Counted from the first letter of the stretch, positions 5,907 through 13,422 are shown. The stretch: 13,479 bases of DNA from an uncultured Verrucomicrobia subdivision 3 bacterium (GCA_903921455.1 CAIXPZ010000086.1:1-13479), one strand, 5' to 3'. Notes: generated from the sequence alone by a model not told the origin. Numbers and translations: made by a program.

Positions 5907-7817
5907 ATGCAACCCATCCAACTTCAGTGGATTGATTACACAATTCTTGTAGCTTATGTCGCCTTCGTCCTAGGGATCGGCTGGGCGTTGTCGCGTTATA
6001 TGAAAACGTCGGCGGATTTTCTCACGTCCGCCCGGTCCATCCCCACGTGGGTCACCGGCCTGGCCTTCATCTCGGCCAACCTTGGCGCGCTGGAACTCGT
6101 CGGCATGGCCGCGAGCGGCGCGAAATACGGCATCTCCACCGCGCACTTCTATTGGGTCGGCGCGATTCCGGCAATGATCTTTCTCGCCGTGTTCATGATG
6201 CCGTTCTACTACGGCTCCAAGGCGCGCTCGGTGCCGGAATACCTACAGATGCGCTTCGACAATCGCGTGATGGGGCTAAACGCCGTCGCCTTCGCGGTGA
6301 TGACGCTGTTCGCGTCGGGCATCTCGATGAATGCGCTGGCGAAGCTGCTGAACCAGTTGCTCGGCTGGAATTATGATTTCGCGCTGTGGATCTGTTCCGG
6401 CGTGGTGCTGCTCTATGTGTTGAAGGGCGGTTTGACCTCGGCGATTTACACGGAAGTTTTGCAGTTCTTCATGATCGTGCTCGGCTTCGCGCCGGTGGTT
6501 TATCTCGGCCTCAAGGACATCGGCGGCTGGCACGCGATGAACACGTCCCTGAAGACCGTGGCCACGAACAATGGTTTCGCGGAGAACGCCTGGTCGAGCG
6601 CGTGGCAGCCGCTGGTCGGCGGGCCGTCGCACAATCCGATGGGCGTGGATATCTTTGCGATGGTGTTCGGCCTCGGCTTCGTGCTGAGCTTCGGCTACTG
6701 GTGCACGAACTTCCTGGTGGTGCAGCGCGCGATGGCGGCCAAGAACATGACCGCCGCCCGCAACACGCCGATCGTGGCCGCCATCCCGAAGATGTTCTTC
6801 CCGTTCCTCGTGATTGTGCCCGGCATGATCGCCGTGGTGCTGGCCACGATGCCGGACAAGGGTTACCGCATTCCGCCGCCGGTCATCGCGCAGGAGAAAT
6901 ACGCGCAGGCCATTGATGAAGTGAAGGCCGCCACGCCGGACAACGCCGCCGCCGCCATCACCGGCATCGGCACCACGCTCGGCGCGAAGGTGGACGCAGG
7001 CAAGCTCACCAGCCTGATCACGGACAACGCCAAGAGCAAATTGACCGACACGCAGATCAAGACCGGCATTTACAACAGCATCGCGGAAAATGATTATGAC
7101 GGCGTCATCTTCTCGCTCGTGAAGAAGTATTGCCCGGCCGGTCTGCTCGGCCTAGCGCTCACCGCCCTGCTCGCTTCGTTCATGTCCGGCATGGCGGGCA
7201 ACGTCACAGCGTTCAACACCGTCTGGACTTACAATCTTTACCAGGCCTTCTTCGTGCGCGGCAAGAGTGACACGCATTATTTCTGGGCGGGCAAAGTCAC
7301 GACCATCGCCGGCATCCTGCTGAGCATCGCCTGCGCTTATTTCGCCAAGCAATACAATAACGCGATGGACATCATCCAATTGGTGTTCGGCTTCGTGAAC
7401 GCGCCGCTATTCGCGACGTTCCTACTGGGCATGTTCTGGGCCCGCACCACGGCCACGGGGGCGTTCTTCGGCCTGTTCGGCGGCATCGCCAGCTCGGCGG
7501 TGTTCCATGCGCTGACTATTGCCAAGGGCAACGCGCCCGGCGTCAAGGGCGGTTATCTGTCCGTCGTCTCGACGTTCCCCAGCGAGATGGCGCAGAACTT
7601 CTGGCTGGCGTCGTTTGCCTTCACCGTCTGCCTCGTGCTGACGCTGGTGATCTCGCTGGCGACTGCACGGACGAAGACGGACGCGGATTTGAAGGGTCTG
7701 GTCTATTCGCTCACGCCGAAGACCTTTGATCAAAACCAGCCCGTCTGGCAGCGACCCGCCGTCGTCGGCGTGGTGCTGCTCATCGTGTGCGTGATCTTGA
7801 ACTGGTATTTCTGGTGA
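5907..7817 (+). CDS. sodium/solute symporter, SSS family (SGLT-like)
   Basis: This polytopic inner-membrane protein (636 residues from ATG 5907, 640 from GTG 5895) belongs to the SSS family, which couples Na+ entry to uptake of sugars or other solutes. Visible family features are the N-terminal helix, DFLTSARSIPTWVTG, SANLGALELVGMAASG, the SVPEYLQMRF loop, and GGLTSAIYTEVLQFF. The last is close to the GLxAVIYTDxLQ signature of sugar-transporting SGLTs. LTALLASFMSGMAGNVTAFNT is where the family has its Na+-site helix. The loop at about residues 316-405 (alanine-rich, with several lysines and aspartates) is longer than in a typical SSS protein. Its place behind GH105 and ahead of galK suggests a sugar substrate, possibly galactose, which is an inference. 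No good ribosome binding site is seen for either start. Confidence 0.9.
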   Translation: MQPIQLQWIDYTILVAYVAFVLGIGWALSRYMKTSADFLTSARSIPTWVTGLAFISANLGALELVGMAASGAKYGISTAHFYWVGAIPAMIFLAVFMMPFYYGSKARSVPEYLQMRFDNRVMGLNAVAFAVMTLFASGISMNALAKLLNQLLGWNYDFALWICSGVVLLYVLKGGLTSAIYTEVLQFFMIVLGFAPVVYLGLKDIGGWHAMNTSLKTVATNNGFAENAWSSAWQPLVGGPSHNPMGVDIFAMVFGLGFVLSFGYWCTNFLVVQRAMAAKNMTAARNTPIVAAIPKMFFPFLVIVPGMIAVVLATMPDKGYRIPPPVIAQEKYAQAIDEVKAATPDNAAAAITGIGTTLGAKVDAGKLTSLITDNAKSKLTDTQIKTGIYNSIAENDYDGVIFSLVKKYCPAGLLGLALTALLASFMSGMAGNVTAFNTVWTYNLYQAFFVRGKSDTHYFWAGKVTTIAGILLSIACAYFAKQYNNAMDIIQLVFGFVNAPLFATFLLGMFWARTTATGAFFGLFGGIASSAVFHALTIAKGNAPGVKGGYLSVVSTFPSEMAQNFWLASFAFTVCLVLTLVISLATARTKTDADLKGLVYSLTPKTFDQNQPVWQRPAVVGVVLLIVCVILNWYFW

Positions 7818-7850
7818 ACCAACCGCAACCCCAACTGAAAGACTAAATTT

Positions 7851-8054
7851 ATGGGACTCGATATCCGCTGGCCGATTGGCCTCATGTTTACGCTCATCGG
7901 CGTGCTGCTCACCGCCTTCGGCGTCATCAAATCCGCCGACTCCATGTCGCTCGGCATCAACATCAACCTCATCTGGGGCCTCGTGCTGCTGGTGTTCGGC
8001 GTGTTCATGCTGATGGGCGCCATCAAGGGCAGGAAGAATCCGCCGTCCGCCTGA
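7851..8054 (+). CDS. small two-helix membrane protein paired with the symporter
   Basis: This is a 67-residue protein with two hydrophobic helices, at about residues 8-26 and 39-58. A short polar loop (KSADSMSLGININ) lies between them and a basic tail (KGRKNPPSA) follows. It begins 33 bases after the symporter stop, and a strong terminator follows 26 bases after its own stop, so it should share the symporter's transcript. I do not recognise a named family. Some SSS transporters are known to be encoded with a small membrane partner, so an accessory or stabilising role for the symporter is a reasonable guess and no more. Codon use and G+C resemble the symporter, which supports it being a real gene. 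Confidence 0.7.
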   Translation: MGLDIRWPIGLMFTLIGVLLTAFGVIKSADSMSLGININLIWGLVLLVFGVFMLMGAIKGRKNPPSA

Positions 8055-8079
8055 TGGCGCGGCACGGACAATAATTGAC

Positions 8080-8113
8080 AAAAGGCGGCTGGCCCGGGGC
8101 TGCCGCCTTTTTT
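8080..8113 (+). terminator. rho-independent terminator after the symporter unit
   Basis: AAAAGGCGGC (8080-8089) pairs perfectly with GCCGCCTTTT (8102-8111) around a 12-base G+C-rich loop, and the right arm runs into T residues to 8113 followed by ATT. This would end the transcript carrying the symporter and the 67-residue protein, and so makes galK (start 8139) a separate unit or a read-through gene. The promoter for galK would have to lie inside or just upstream of the terminator, and none is obvious. Confidence 0.85.
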
Positions 8114-8138
8114 ATTCTGGCCCTCGAAATTAACACTT

Positions 8139-9323
8139 ATGAATCTTAAAGGACTCGCCGCTCACGTCGCCGCTGAATTTCAGAAACACTACGGTCGCCC
8201 CCCGCGTTGGATCGTCGCCGCGCCCGGCCGCGTCAACGTCATCGGCGAACACACCGATTACAACGACGGCTTCGTTCTGCCCATGGCCATCGAGCGCTAC
8301 GCCATCATGGCCGCCGATGCGCCCCTGCCCGGCTCCGTGTCCGCCGCCTCGCAGATTTCCATCTGGGACATCCAATTCGACGAGAAAGCCACGATTGACA
8401 TCTCCGCCCCCGTGACCAAAGGCACGCCGAAGTGGTCCAATTACATCCGCGGCGTGCTGTGCGGTTTTCAAAATCGCGGGGTCAAGATCCCCGCGCTGGA
8501 CATCGCCTTCATGTCCACCGTGCCGCTCGGCGGCGGCCTGAGCAGCAGCGCCGCGCTCGAGGTCTGCACCGCCACCCTGATGGAAGCCGCGACCGGCAAA
8601 GCCATCGACCCGATTGAAAAAGCCCTGCTCGCGCAAAAGGCGGAACATGATTTCGCCGGCGTGCCCTGCGGCATCATGGATCAATTCATCTCCGCGCTCG
8701 GCCGCGAAGGACATTTGCTATTGCTCGACTGCCGCACGCGCCAGACCCAGCTTGTGCCGATGAGCGATCCGTCCGTTGCCCTGCTCGTCATCAACACGAA
8801 CGTGAAGCATGAATTGAGCGGCGGCGAATACGCCGAACGCCGCGCCCAATGCGAGGAAGCCGCCCGCAACCTCGGCGTGAAATCCCTGCGCGATGTCACC
8901 GCCGACCAGCTTGAAAAAGGCAAAGCCAAATTGAGCGAACTCGTTTTCCGCCGCGCGCGTCATGTGATCGGCGAGATCGAGCGCACCCTGCACGCGGCCG
9001 AGGGCATCCGCCAGTCCAACTGGCCGACCGTCGGACAGTTCATGTATGCCAGCCATGCGGCGCTGCGCGATGACTACGAAGTCAGCTGCAAGGAACTCGA
9101 CGATGTCGTGGAAATCGCCGAGGACATCGGTTACCGGGGCGGCGTCTATGGCTGCCGGATGACCGGCGGCGGTTTCGGCGGTTGCTGCGTGGCGCTGGTG
9201 AAGGCCGACGCCGTGGAAGCCATTTCCAAGAAAATTGCCGCCGACTACAAGTCTCGCACCGGCATCGAAGCCACCATTTTCGCTTCCCGGCCGGCGGCTG
9301 GCGCGACGATTATCAAGGGCTGA
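8139..9323 (+). CDS. galK: galactokinase
   Basis: This 394-residue cytoplasmic enzyme of the GHMP kinase family transfers phosphate from ATP to the 1-OH of alpha-D-galactose, the entry step of the Leloir pathway. All three family signatures are present. PGRVNVIGEHTDYNDG at 29-44 is the galactokinase signature, with catalytic arginine R31. PLGGGLSSSAALE at 129-141 is the phosphate-binding loop. GCRMTGGGFGGC at 338-349 is the third GHMP motif. CGIMDQF at 177-183 holds the catalytic base D181. The length is typical. No galT, galE or galM is in this window, so the rest of the pathway must lie elsewhere. The ATG at 8139 is the natural start, although no Shine-Dalgarno precedes it. It ends facing the phosphofructokinase gene across a shared terminator. 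Confidence 0.96.
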   Translation: MNLKGLAAHVAAEFQKHYGRPPRWIVAAPGRVNVIGEHTDYNDGFVLPMAIERYAIMAADAPLPGSVSAASQISIWDIQFDEKATIDISAPVTKGTPKWSNYIRGVLCGFQNRGVKIPALDIAFMSTVPLGGGLSSSAALEVCTATLMEAATGKAIDPIEKALLAQKAEHDFAGVPCGIMDQFISALGREGHLLLLDCRTRQTQLVPMSDPSVALLVINTNVKHELSGGEYAERRAQCEEAARNLGVKSLRDVTADQLEKGKAKLSELVFRRARHVIGEIERTLHAAEGIRQSNWPTVGQFMYASHAALRDDYEVSCKELDDVVEIAEDIGYRGGVYGCRMTGGGFGGCCVALVKADAVEAISKKIAADYKSRTGIEATIFASRPAAGATIIKG

Positions 9324-9370
9324 TCAGTCTATTTGCCAAGGCGCCAAAAAACCCAGTTTCGCATCATAAG

Positions 9371-9407
9371 AAAAGCATGAGTCGGAATATATCCGATTCA
9401 TGCTTTT
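9371..9407. terminator. bidirectional terminator between galK and pfk
   Basis: AAAAGCATGAGTCGGA (9371-9386) pairs with TCCGATTCATGCTTTT (9392-9407) over 16 positions with one G-T wobble and a five-base ATATA loop. The stem starts with four A and ends with four T, so each strand reads a hairpin ending in a T-run (TTTTCTATTT on plus, TTTTCTTAT on minus). It sits in the 119-base gap between two convergent stop codons, the expected place for a shared terminator. Confidence 0.85.
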
Positions 9408-9442
9408 CTATTTCGATTGATGACGGCGTTTTGGCAGTTAAG

Positions 9443-10582
9443 TTAATCCCCCAGGCAGGTGCCCACGTGACGGGCAGTCTGGATCCAGGAATGGTCCACG
9501 GGCACAATTTTCCGTTTGCCGGCGACTTTTTCCAACGGCACCGCCTCGGTGTCATCCCCGCGGGCCGCCACCATCACGCCATAATGTTCCTCGTGAATGA
9601 GATCGGCGCAGGCACTGCCCAGCCGCGTGGCCAGAATCCGGTCCGCCGCGCAAGGCGTGCCGCCGCGCTGGACGTAGCCGAGGATGGTCACGCGGGATTC
9701 CAGCAGCGTGAGCTCTTCCAGTTGTTTGGCGAGCCGCATCGTATTCCCGGCATGCCGGACTTCGAGCGTGGCGAGTTCGATCTTCGCCTCTTTTTTGTCG
9801 TGCAGGGTTTTGGCCCGTTCGAGTTTCTTTTCCGCCGCGCCGAGCGCGCGGGCGTCGTCCTTGCTCATCGCGCCTTCGGCCACGGCGACAATGCTAAAGT
9901 TGGTGCCGCGACGGCTGCGGCGTTTGATGGCTTCGGCAATTTTCACCACGTCGTAGGGGATTTCCGGAATGAGGATCACATCCGCCCCGCCCGCGATGCC
10001 GGCGCCGAGCGTAAGCCAGCCCGCGCGATGGCCCATGATCTCGGCCACGATGATGCGGTGGTGGCTGTGCGCCGTGCTATGCAGCCGGTCCAGCGTGTCC
10101 GTGGCGATGTCGAGCGCGGTGGCGAAACCAAACGTCGCATCGGTCATGCCCACATCGTTATCGATCGTCTTGGGCAGCGTGATGACGTTGAGGCCGGCCT
10201 GGTGCAGGCGCAGCGCATTCTTCTGCGTGCCGCCGCCGCCGAGACAAACCACGCAATCAAGCCCCCACGTTTTATAATTAGCCTTGATGACATCCGTCAT
10301 GTCGCGCGTGCGACCGTCGATGACCATGCGGTGCGGCTTGTCCCGGCTGGTGCCGAGGATGGTGCCGCCCACCGTGAGAATGCCCGCGAGAGTGGACTTG
10401 TCGAGTTTGATGCGCCGGTTTTCGACAAGGCCGCGGAAGCCGTCGCGAAAGCCGATGATCTCCATGCCGTAGTTCAATGCGGCCTTGCCAACCCCCCGGA
10501 TGGCGGCGTTGAGACCGGGGCTGTCACCGCCGGCGGTGAGAATGCCGATACGTTTGATTTTTTTTGCCATACCGCGAGTCAT
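9443..10582 (-). CDS. 6-phosphofructokinase (PfkA family, variant active site)
   Basis: This 379-residue enzyme of the PfkA superfamily phosphorylates fructose 6-phosphate to the 1,6-bisphosphate in glycolysis. Motifs, numbered from the start used here, are GGDSPGLN at 18-25, GGTILGTSR at 72-80, GGGGTQ at 115-120, the catalytic loop PKTIDND at 137-143 with base D141, MGHRAGW at 183-189, and [14 protein letters not shown] at 302-315. The residue matching E. coli D103 (metal ligand) is glycine here. The donor-choice positions are G118 (E. coli 104, ATP-like) and K138 (E. coli 124, lysine as in PPi enzymes and some ATP enzymes). The phosphoryl donor is therefore open, with ATP somewhat favoured by G118. 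A charged helical stretch lies at about 246-277. The start at 10582 is fixed by a strong GGGAGG six bases upstream; the open frame extends to 10705 but that part is not family-like. Confidence 0.9.
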   Translation of the reverse strand: MTRGMAKKIKRIGILTAGGDSPGLNAAIRGVGKAALNYGMEIIGFRDGFRGLVENRRIKLDKSTLAGILTVGGTILGTSRDKPHRMVIDGRTRDMTDVIKANYKTWGLDCVVCLGGGGTQKNALRLHQAGLNVITLPKTIDNDVGMTDATFGFATALDIATDTLDRLHSTAHSHHRIIVAEIMGHRAGWLTLGAGIAGGADVILIPEIPYDVVKIAEAIKRRSRRGTNFSIVAVAEGAMSKDDARALGAAEKKLERAKTLHDKKEAKIELATLEVRHAGNTMRLAKQLEELTLLESRVTILGYVQRGGTPCAADRILATRLGSACADLIHEEHYGVMVAARGDDTEAVPLEKVAGKRKIVPVDHSWIQTARHVGTCLGD

Positions 10583-10588
10583 TTGAAA

Positions 10589-10594
10589 CCTCCC
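10589..10594 (-). promoter_or_regulatory. strong Shine-Dalgarno deciding the pfk start
   Basis: On the minus strand GGGAGG is followed by six bases (TTTCAA) and ATG at 10582. Few genes in this window have so good a site. It favours the start [13 protein letters not shown] over both the in-frame ATG four codons later (10570) and the far upstream start at 10705. Confidence 0.75.
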
Positions 10595-10712
10595 AGAAGA
10601 TTTGTCGAGCAGAAGTTTCGTTTTTTTTACCAAGGCTACGATTTTGACCCAATAAAAACACGCGGCTGGCGCAACCTGCCCCCCACCATTTCTCCCACTG
10701 GCCATGGATGAA

Positions 10713-10740
10713 CCCAGCCCACAATGGCTGGGCGGTTTTT
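10713..10740 (+). terminator. terminator-like hairpin in plus orientation, no plus gene before it
   Basis: CCCAGCC (10713-10719) pairs with GGCTGGG (10726-10732), followed by CGG and five T. Only the plus strand has a T-run behind the stem. Both neighbouring genes (pfk and the propeller gene) are on the minus strand, so no recognised transcript needs ending here. It overlaps the start of the repeat copy at 10726-10794. It might end antisense transcription of pfk, or be structural DNA of the repeat itself. Confidence 0.4.
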
Positions 10741-10794
10741 CAAATCATTTCCTTCTGTGCCGCGTTGCTTTCGGCCTGCGCCTTTTTGAAATTC
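10726..10794. repeat. dispersed repeat, copy A
   Basis: This 69-base element begins GGCTGGGCGGTTTTTCAAAT and ends CTTTTTGAAATTC. It is about three quarters identical by eye to copy B (12345-12411), in the same orientation. It lies in the 284-base gap between the pfk start and the propeller gene stop, about 145 bases upstream of pfk. The rest of that gap (10795-10866 and 10583-10712) shows no gene. Confidence 0.6.
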
Positions 10795-10866
10795 AAGTCC
10801 GGTGCGGGGTCGGGCAGAATCGGCAAGCGGGTGCGGGAGGTCAACCGCCGTGAAGGGTTGGCCGCA

Positions 10867-12285
10867 TCAGGGACTCTGGACGCGGTAAAATTGTTGTGGC
10901 TTGTTTGTGACCAGCGGGTCGGTGAATTGGAACTGGCCCAAGGGACTATCCGTAACCACTCCGAGCACCGTCCAATTGGTCAACGCCAGATTCAGATTGG
11001 TCGCGCTAAGCACGCTGAAGGCACCGCCCTGGATGTTGGTGAAACCAATTTGAAAGGCGCCGTCGGGTTGCTTCGTCCCGGTCAGGGTGCAGGGGTCCGG
11101 CCGGGCCACCTGCACCATCACCACCTGGTTGGGTTTGCTGTCCTGGCCGAAATAGGCATTGCCGCGCACCGGGTCAAACACGGCCGAGCGGAAATAGACC
11201 TCGCCGTAAGGCAGCACCCCGTCGCTGTTGGTGGTCACATTAAACGTGCTGACGGTGTCCGGCAGATTGTTGCTCGGGCCGGAGAGGAAGGGCAGATAAC
11301 CTATCTCGATGGGAAGATTCGTGCCGTTGAGCTTGAATTGATGCACGCCGCCGGGATAGGTGTTGTCATTGGCGAAATAGACAAAGCCGTTCACCGGATC
11401 AATGACCGAGAGGGACAATTGCGCCCGGCCTTGCGCGAGGTCAATATGGCCGACCAGCGACGGGGCGGCATCGCCCGCACCCAGCGCCACCTTGTAGATA
11501 CGGGAGGGATAATTGGTGTAGCCATAAGTGCCATAGTAGGCATAGCCGTTCGTGGCATCCAACGAACCAAAACCGATGCCTTCGCCGGTGAAGCCGAGGT
11601 TGACGGAGCCGATGCGCACGGGCGCGTTGGTGCCGGGCGGCATCTTGATTTTGATAATCTCTGCATTCGTGGCCCCGACGGCGGTGGTGGCCAGATACAC
11701 ATAGCCGTGCGTGGCGTCCGCGAGACAACTGCCCAGATTGGTTTCGCCGGCATTCAGACCGGCATAAGCACCTTCCGTGAACGTGCCGAGCCGGATTTTT
11801 TCCACCCGCGTGGGCGCTCCGTTGATGCGGCAGAACACATAAAGGTTATGGTTGGTCGGGTTCGGGTCCGCATCATCCAAACCCACGGCACCGATGGCAT
11901 TGACCCCGCTCACCGTGAGCGCACCGGCACCGGTGACGGCATTGGTTCCCGTGCCCAGCGCATAACGATACACGGACGGGTTGCGCACGATATAGGCATA
12001 GCCGCCCGCTGAATCCAGCACCGCAAAGCTGGAGCTGCCTGTATTCGTGGGGGCGCAGACCGCCACCGGCAGACCATTCGTGATACTCAATTTCCAAAGG
12101 TAGTTGCCCAGAAAGTAGGCGTAACCATGCGGCACATCGATGAAGGCGTTATATAAACCGGCGTCATCAGGATTGCTATTGCGCGGCAGCAACACCGTAT
12201 GCCCCATCCGCTGGGGATTGCCAGCAAACCCGGCGAAACCGATTCCCACCAAGACGATTCCAGAGAGCAGTATGGTATTCTTCAT
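10867..12285 (-). CDS. secreted beta-propeller-like protein with Verrucomicrobia-type C-terminal module
   Basis: This 472-residue protein has a signal peptide (about 1-21) and a body built of repeats. Each repeat carries D-x-x-x-G-(Y/F/N)-(A/V)-Y followed by small or aromatic residues: HGYAYFLG at about 53, GGYAYIV at 94, HGYVYLA at 193, NGYAYYG at 246, NGFVYFA at 299 and RGNAYFG at 375. A weaker one near 146 would make seven, consistent with a seven-bladed propeller. Residues about 398-472 form a separate beta-rich module (SVLSATNLNLALTNW, then FQFTDPLVTNKPQQFYRV) of the kind found at the ends of many secreted Verrucomicrobiota proteins. That module probably serves display or binding. Asparagine, threonine and glycine richness fits an extracellular protein. 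No catalytic motif is visible and the function is unknown. It is flanked by the two copies of a dispersed repeat. Confidence 0.75.
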   Translation of the reverse strand: MKNTILLSGIVLVGIGFAGFAGNPQRMGHTVLLPRNSNPDDAGLYNAFIDVPHGYAYFLGNYLWKLSITNGLPVAVCAPTNTGSSSFAVLDSAGGYAYIVRNPSVYRYALGTGTNAVTGAGALTVSGVNAIGAVGLDDADPNPTNHNLYVFCRINGAPTRVEKIRLGTFTEGAYAGLNAGETNLGSCLADATHGYVYLATTAVGATNAEIIKIKMPPGTNAPVRIGSVNLGFTGEGIGFGSLDATNGYAYYGTYGYTNYPSRIYKVALGAGDAAPSLVGHIDLAQGRAQLSLSVIDPVNGFVYFANDNTYPGGVHQFKLNGTNLPIEIGYLPFLSGPSNNLPDTVSTFNVTTNSDGVLPYGEVYFRSAVFDPVRGNAYFGQDSKPNQVVMVQVARPDPCTLTGTKQPDGAFQIGFTNIQGGAFSVLSATNLNLALTNWTVLGVVTDSPLGQFQFTDPLVTNKPQQFYRVQSP

Positions 12286-12312
12286 GGTAGTGCGGTGACG
12301 GCAAATACAGAT

Positions 12313-12329
12313 CCTGCCTCGGGGGCAGG
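12313..12329. other. hairpin in the propeller gene leader
   Basis: CCTGCC (12313-12318) pairs with GGCAGG (12324-12329) around TCGGG. A third copy of the motif, GGCAGG, follows at 12345-12350 at the start of repeat copy B, so two alternative foldings exist. It lies 28 bases upstream of the propeller gene's ATG and may fall in its mRNA leader. No T-run adjoins the first hairpin. Confidence 0.35.
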
Positions 12330-12344
12330 CCGAACATCCTCCAA

Positions 12345-12411
12345 GGCAGGGCGATTTTCAAATCAATTCTTTCTGAGCTGCGTTTCCGGCCGCCTGCGTT
12401 TTTTTGAATTC
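12345..12411. repeat. dispersed repeat, copy B
   Basis: This 67-base element begins GGCAGGGCGATTTTCAAATC and ends TTTTTTTGAATTC. It aligns with copy A (10726-10794) almost end to end, with two one-base gaps. It lies 60-126 bases upstream of the propeller gene start. Both copies therefore sit in the 5' region of a minus-strand gene and in the same orientation. Confidence 0.6.
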
Positions 12412-12478
12412 CCCAGCCGACCCTCGCCTCCAGCCCGGTTTCAAGACTCCCAACGAAGTCTACTACTAACATCGGCAC

Positions 12479-13288
12479 TTATACCGCATTCTGATTGGCA
12501 TTTCGCATTTGCCGGGCCCAACGACTCCAGGCATCGCAACGCGGCGGAAGTGGATCGGCGACAGCGGGGATGGAGTAGTCGGGAACAGGCTGGGTGCCAA
12601 GGGAAGCGGGCGGCGCAGCCACTGAGCCGTCTGCTTTTGACGGCGGTGGCGACGACGTCGTGGCGGTGACAGCGGGGCTCGCGACTACGGTAGCTGGCGC
12701 GTCATCGCTCAGATGGCCATAGGCGCGCTTGAGGTCGGTGAGCTCATAGTCGTAAACAATCTTGTCGGGCAACTGGTTCGGTGAGTCCAACCCCAAGACC
12801 ATTTTCTTGAGGTCGAACGCGAGTTCCAGCTGCCGCGCCAGCCGACTCCAGGAGGGCAGCGCGTGCGGCTGGCGCTGTCGGTGCCGCTCGCCGGCGGCAT
12901 CCGCCGCCGACAGCCATAACTGCAGCTCCGCCAACTGCCGGTCCACCGCCCGCTGGATACGCGGCGCGGGCAGCGGCGGCCCGGGGATGCGCACCGGCTC
13001 CGGCGCCACGCCGTAGGCCCTGGCCAACGCCGGCTCCCACATCTCCAGCCAGCGGCGCTGTTCGGCGCGGTTCTCGCGCTCGCGCGCCACCACGGCCGCA
13101 TCGAAGAATGACGGCGCCAGCCGGGCCAGCTTCCGGTGGGCGCGGACCACCCGCCCCATGGCCGTGAGCATCTGAGCAAAGTCGTCCGGCCCGGAGCGCC
13201 GGCCTCGCAGGCAGGCACGGTTCACGTTGCGACCTGTCCGGCGCGCAGTGAACCGCGTGGTCTTACGATATGACTGGTGACGGTTCAT
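12479..13288 (-). CDS. conserved-looking protein of unknown function, G+C-rich
   Basis: This 269-residue soluble protein is one I cannot name. The N-terminus (1-55) is very basic and arginine-rich, which suggests nucleic-acid contact or simply a G+C-rich codon bias. Residues about 40-185 look like a helical domain, with RENRAEQRRWLEMWEPALAR, VDRQLAELQLWLSAADAAGE and KIVYDYELTDLKRAYGHL as clear amphipathic stretches. The region from about 190 to 250 is proline-, alanine- and serine-rich and probably disordered, and a short tryptophan-containing tail ends the protein. The start is ATG 13288, preceded by a weak CGGCGG. The frame is clean over 810 bases and the alternative frames encode low-complexity protein. 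Higher G+C than its neighbours and the hairpin-rich DNA upstream hint at an accessory gene. Function is unknown. Confidence 0.6.
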   Translation of the reverse strand: MNRHQSYRKTTRFTARRTGRNVNRACLRGRRSGPDDFAQMLTAMGRVVRAHRKLARLAPSFFDAAVVARERENRAEQRRWLEMWEPALARAYGVAPEPVRIPGPPLPAPRIQRAVDRQLAELQLWLSAADAAGERHRQRQPHALPSWSRLARQLELAFDLKKMVLGLDSPNQLPDKIVYDYELTDLKRAYGHLSDDAPATVVASPAVTATTSSPPPSKADGSVAAPPASLGTQPVPDYSIPAVADPLPPRCDAWSRWARQMRNANQNAV

Positions 13289-13346
13289 TTTTCCGCCGAT
13301 TCTGATTGATCATTGTTCTATCACGGCGAACAGCCAAAGGGCCTTT

Positions 13347-13383
13347 TCGGCGGGACGCCGACAAGGACCCGCGAGACGCGGGT
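13347..13383. repeat. pair of triloop hairpins (REP-like)
   Basis: Two perfect hairpins lie five bases apart: TCGGCG-GGA-CGCCGA (13347-13361) and ACCCGCG-AGA-CGCGGGT (13367-13383). No T-run follows either one. Closely spaced G+C-rich hairpins in intergenic DNA are the usual form of REP-like dispersed elements, but whether this one is repeated in the genome cannot be seen here. It lies about 60 bases upstream of the 269-residue gene. Confidence 0.45.
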
Positions 13384-13422
13384 GCTACAGCAGCCAGCGC
13401 TCGTCTACCAGAGCTTCATCAT

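Noticed and set aside
10583..10705. The N-terminal extension of phosphofructokinase from 10705
   Set aside because: It adds 41 residues unlike any PfkA leader. A strong GGGAGG at 10589-10594 points to the start at 10582.
9182..10711. A 509-residue plus-strand open frame starting inside galK
   Set aside because: It runs through the end of galK, both arms of the bidirectional terminator and the antisense strand of pfk, and shows no family resemblance.
10708..12012. A 434-residue plus-strand open frame
   Set aside because: It is the antisense mirror of the propeller gene. The minus-strand frame has a signal peptide, internal repeats and a known C-terminal module.
12176..12478. A 100-residue minus-strand frame through repeat copy B
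   Set aside because: It overlaps the propeller gene start and is mostly repeat and hairpin DNA. The matching repeat copy A is not open in the same way.
12744..13218. Minus-strand frames of 98 and 169 residues inside the 269-residue gene
   Set aside because: Their translations are simple G/A/R/W/S-rich sequence typical of out-of-frame reading of G+C-rich DNA, whereas the chosen frame has amphipathic helices and mixed composition.
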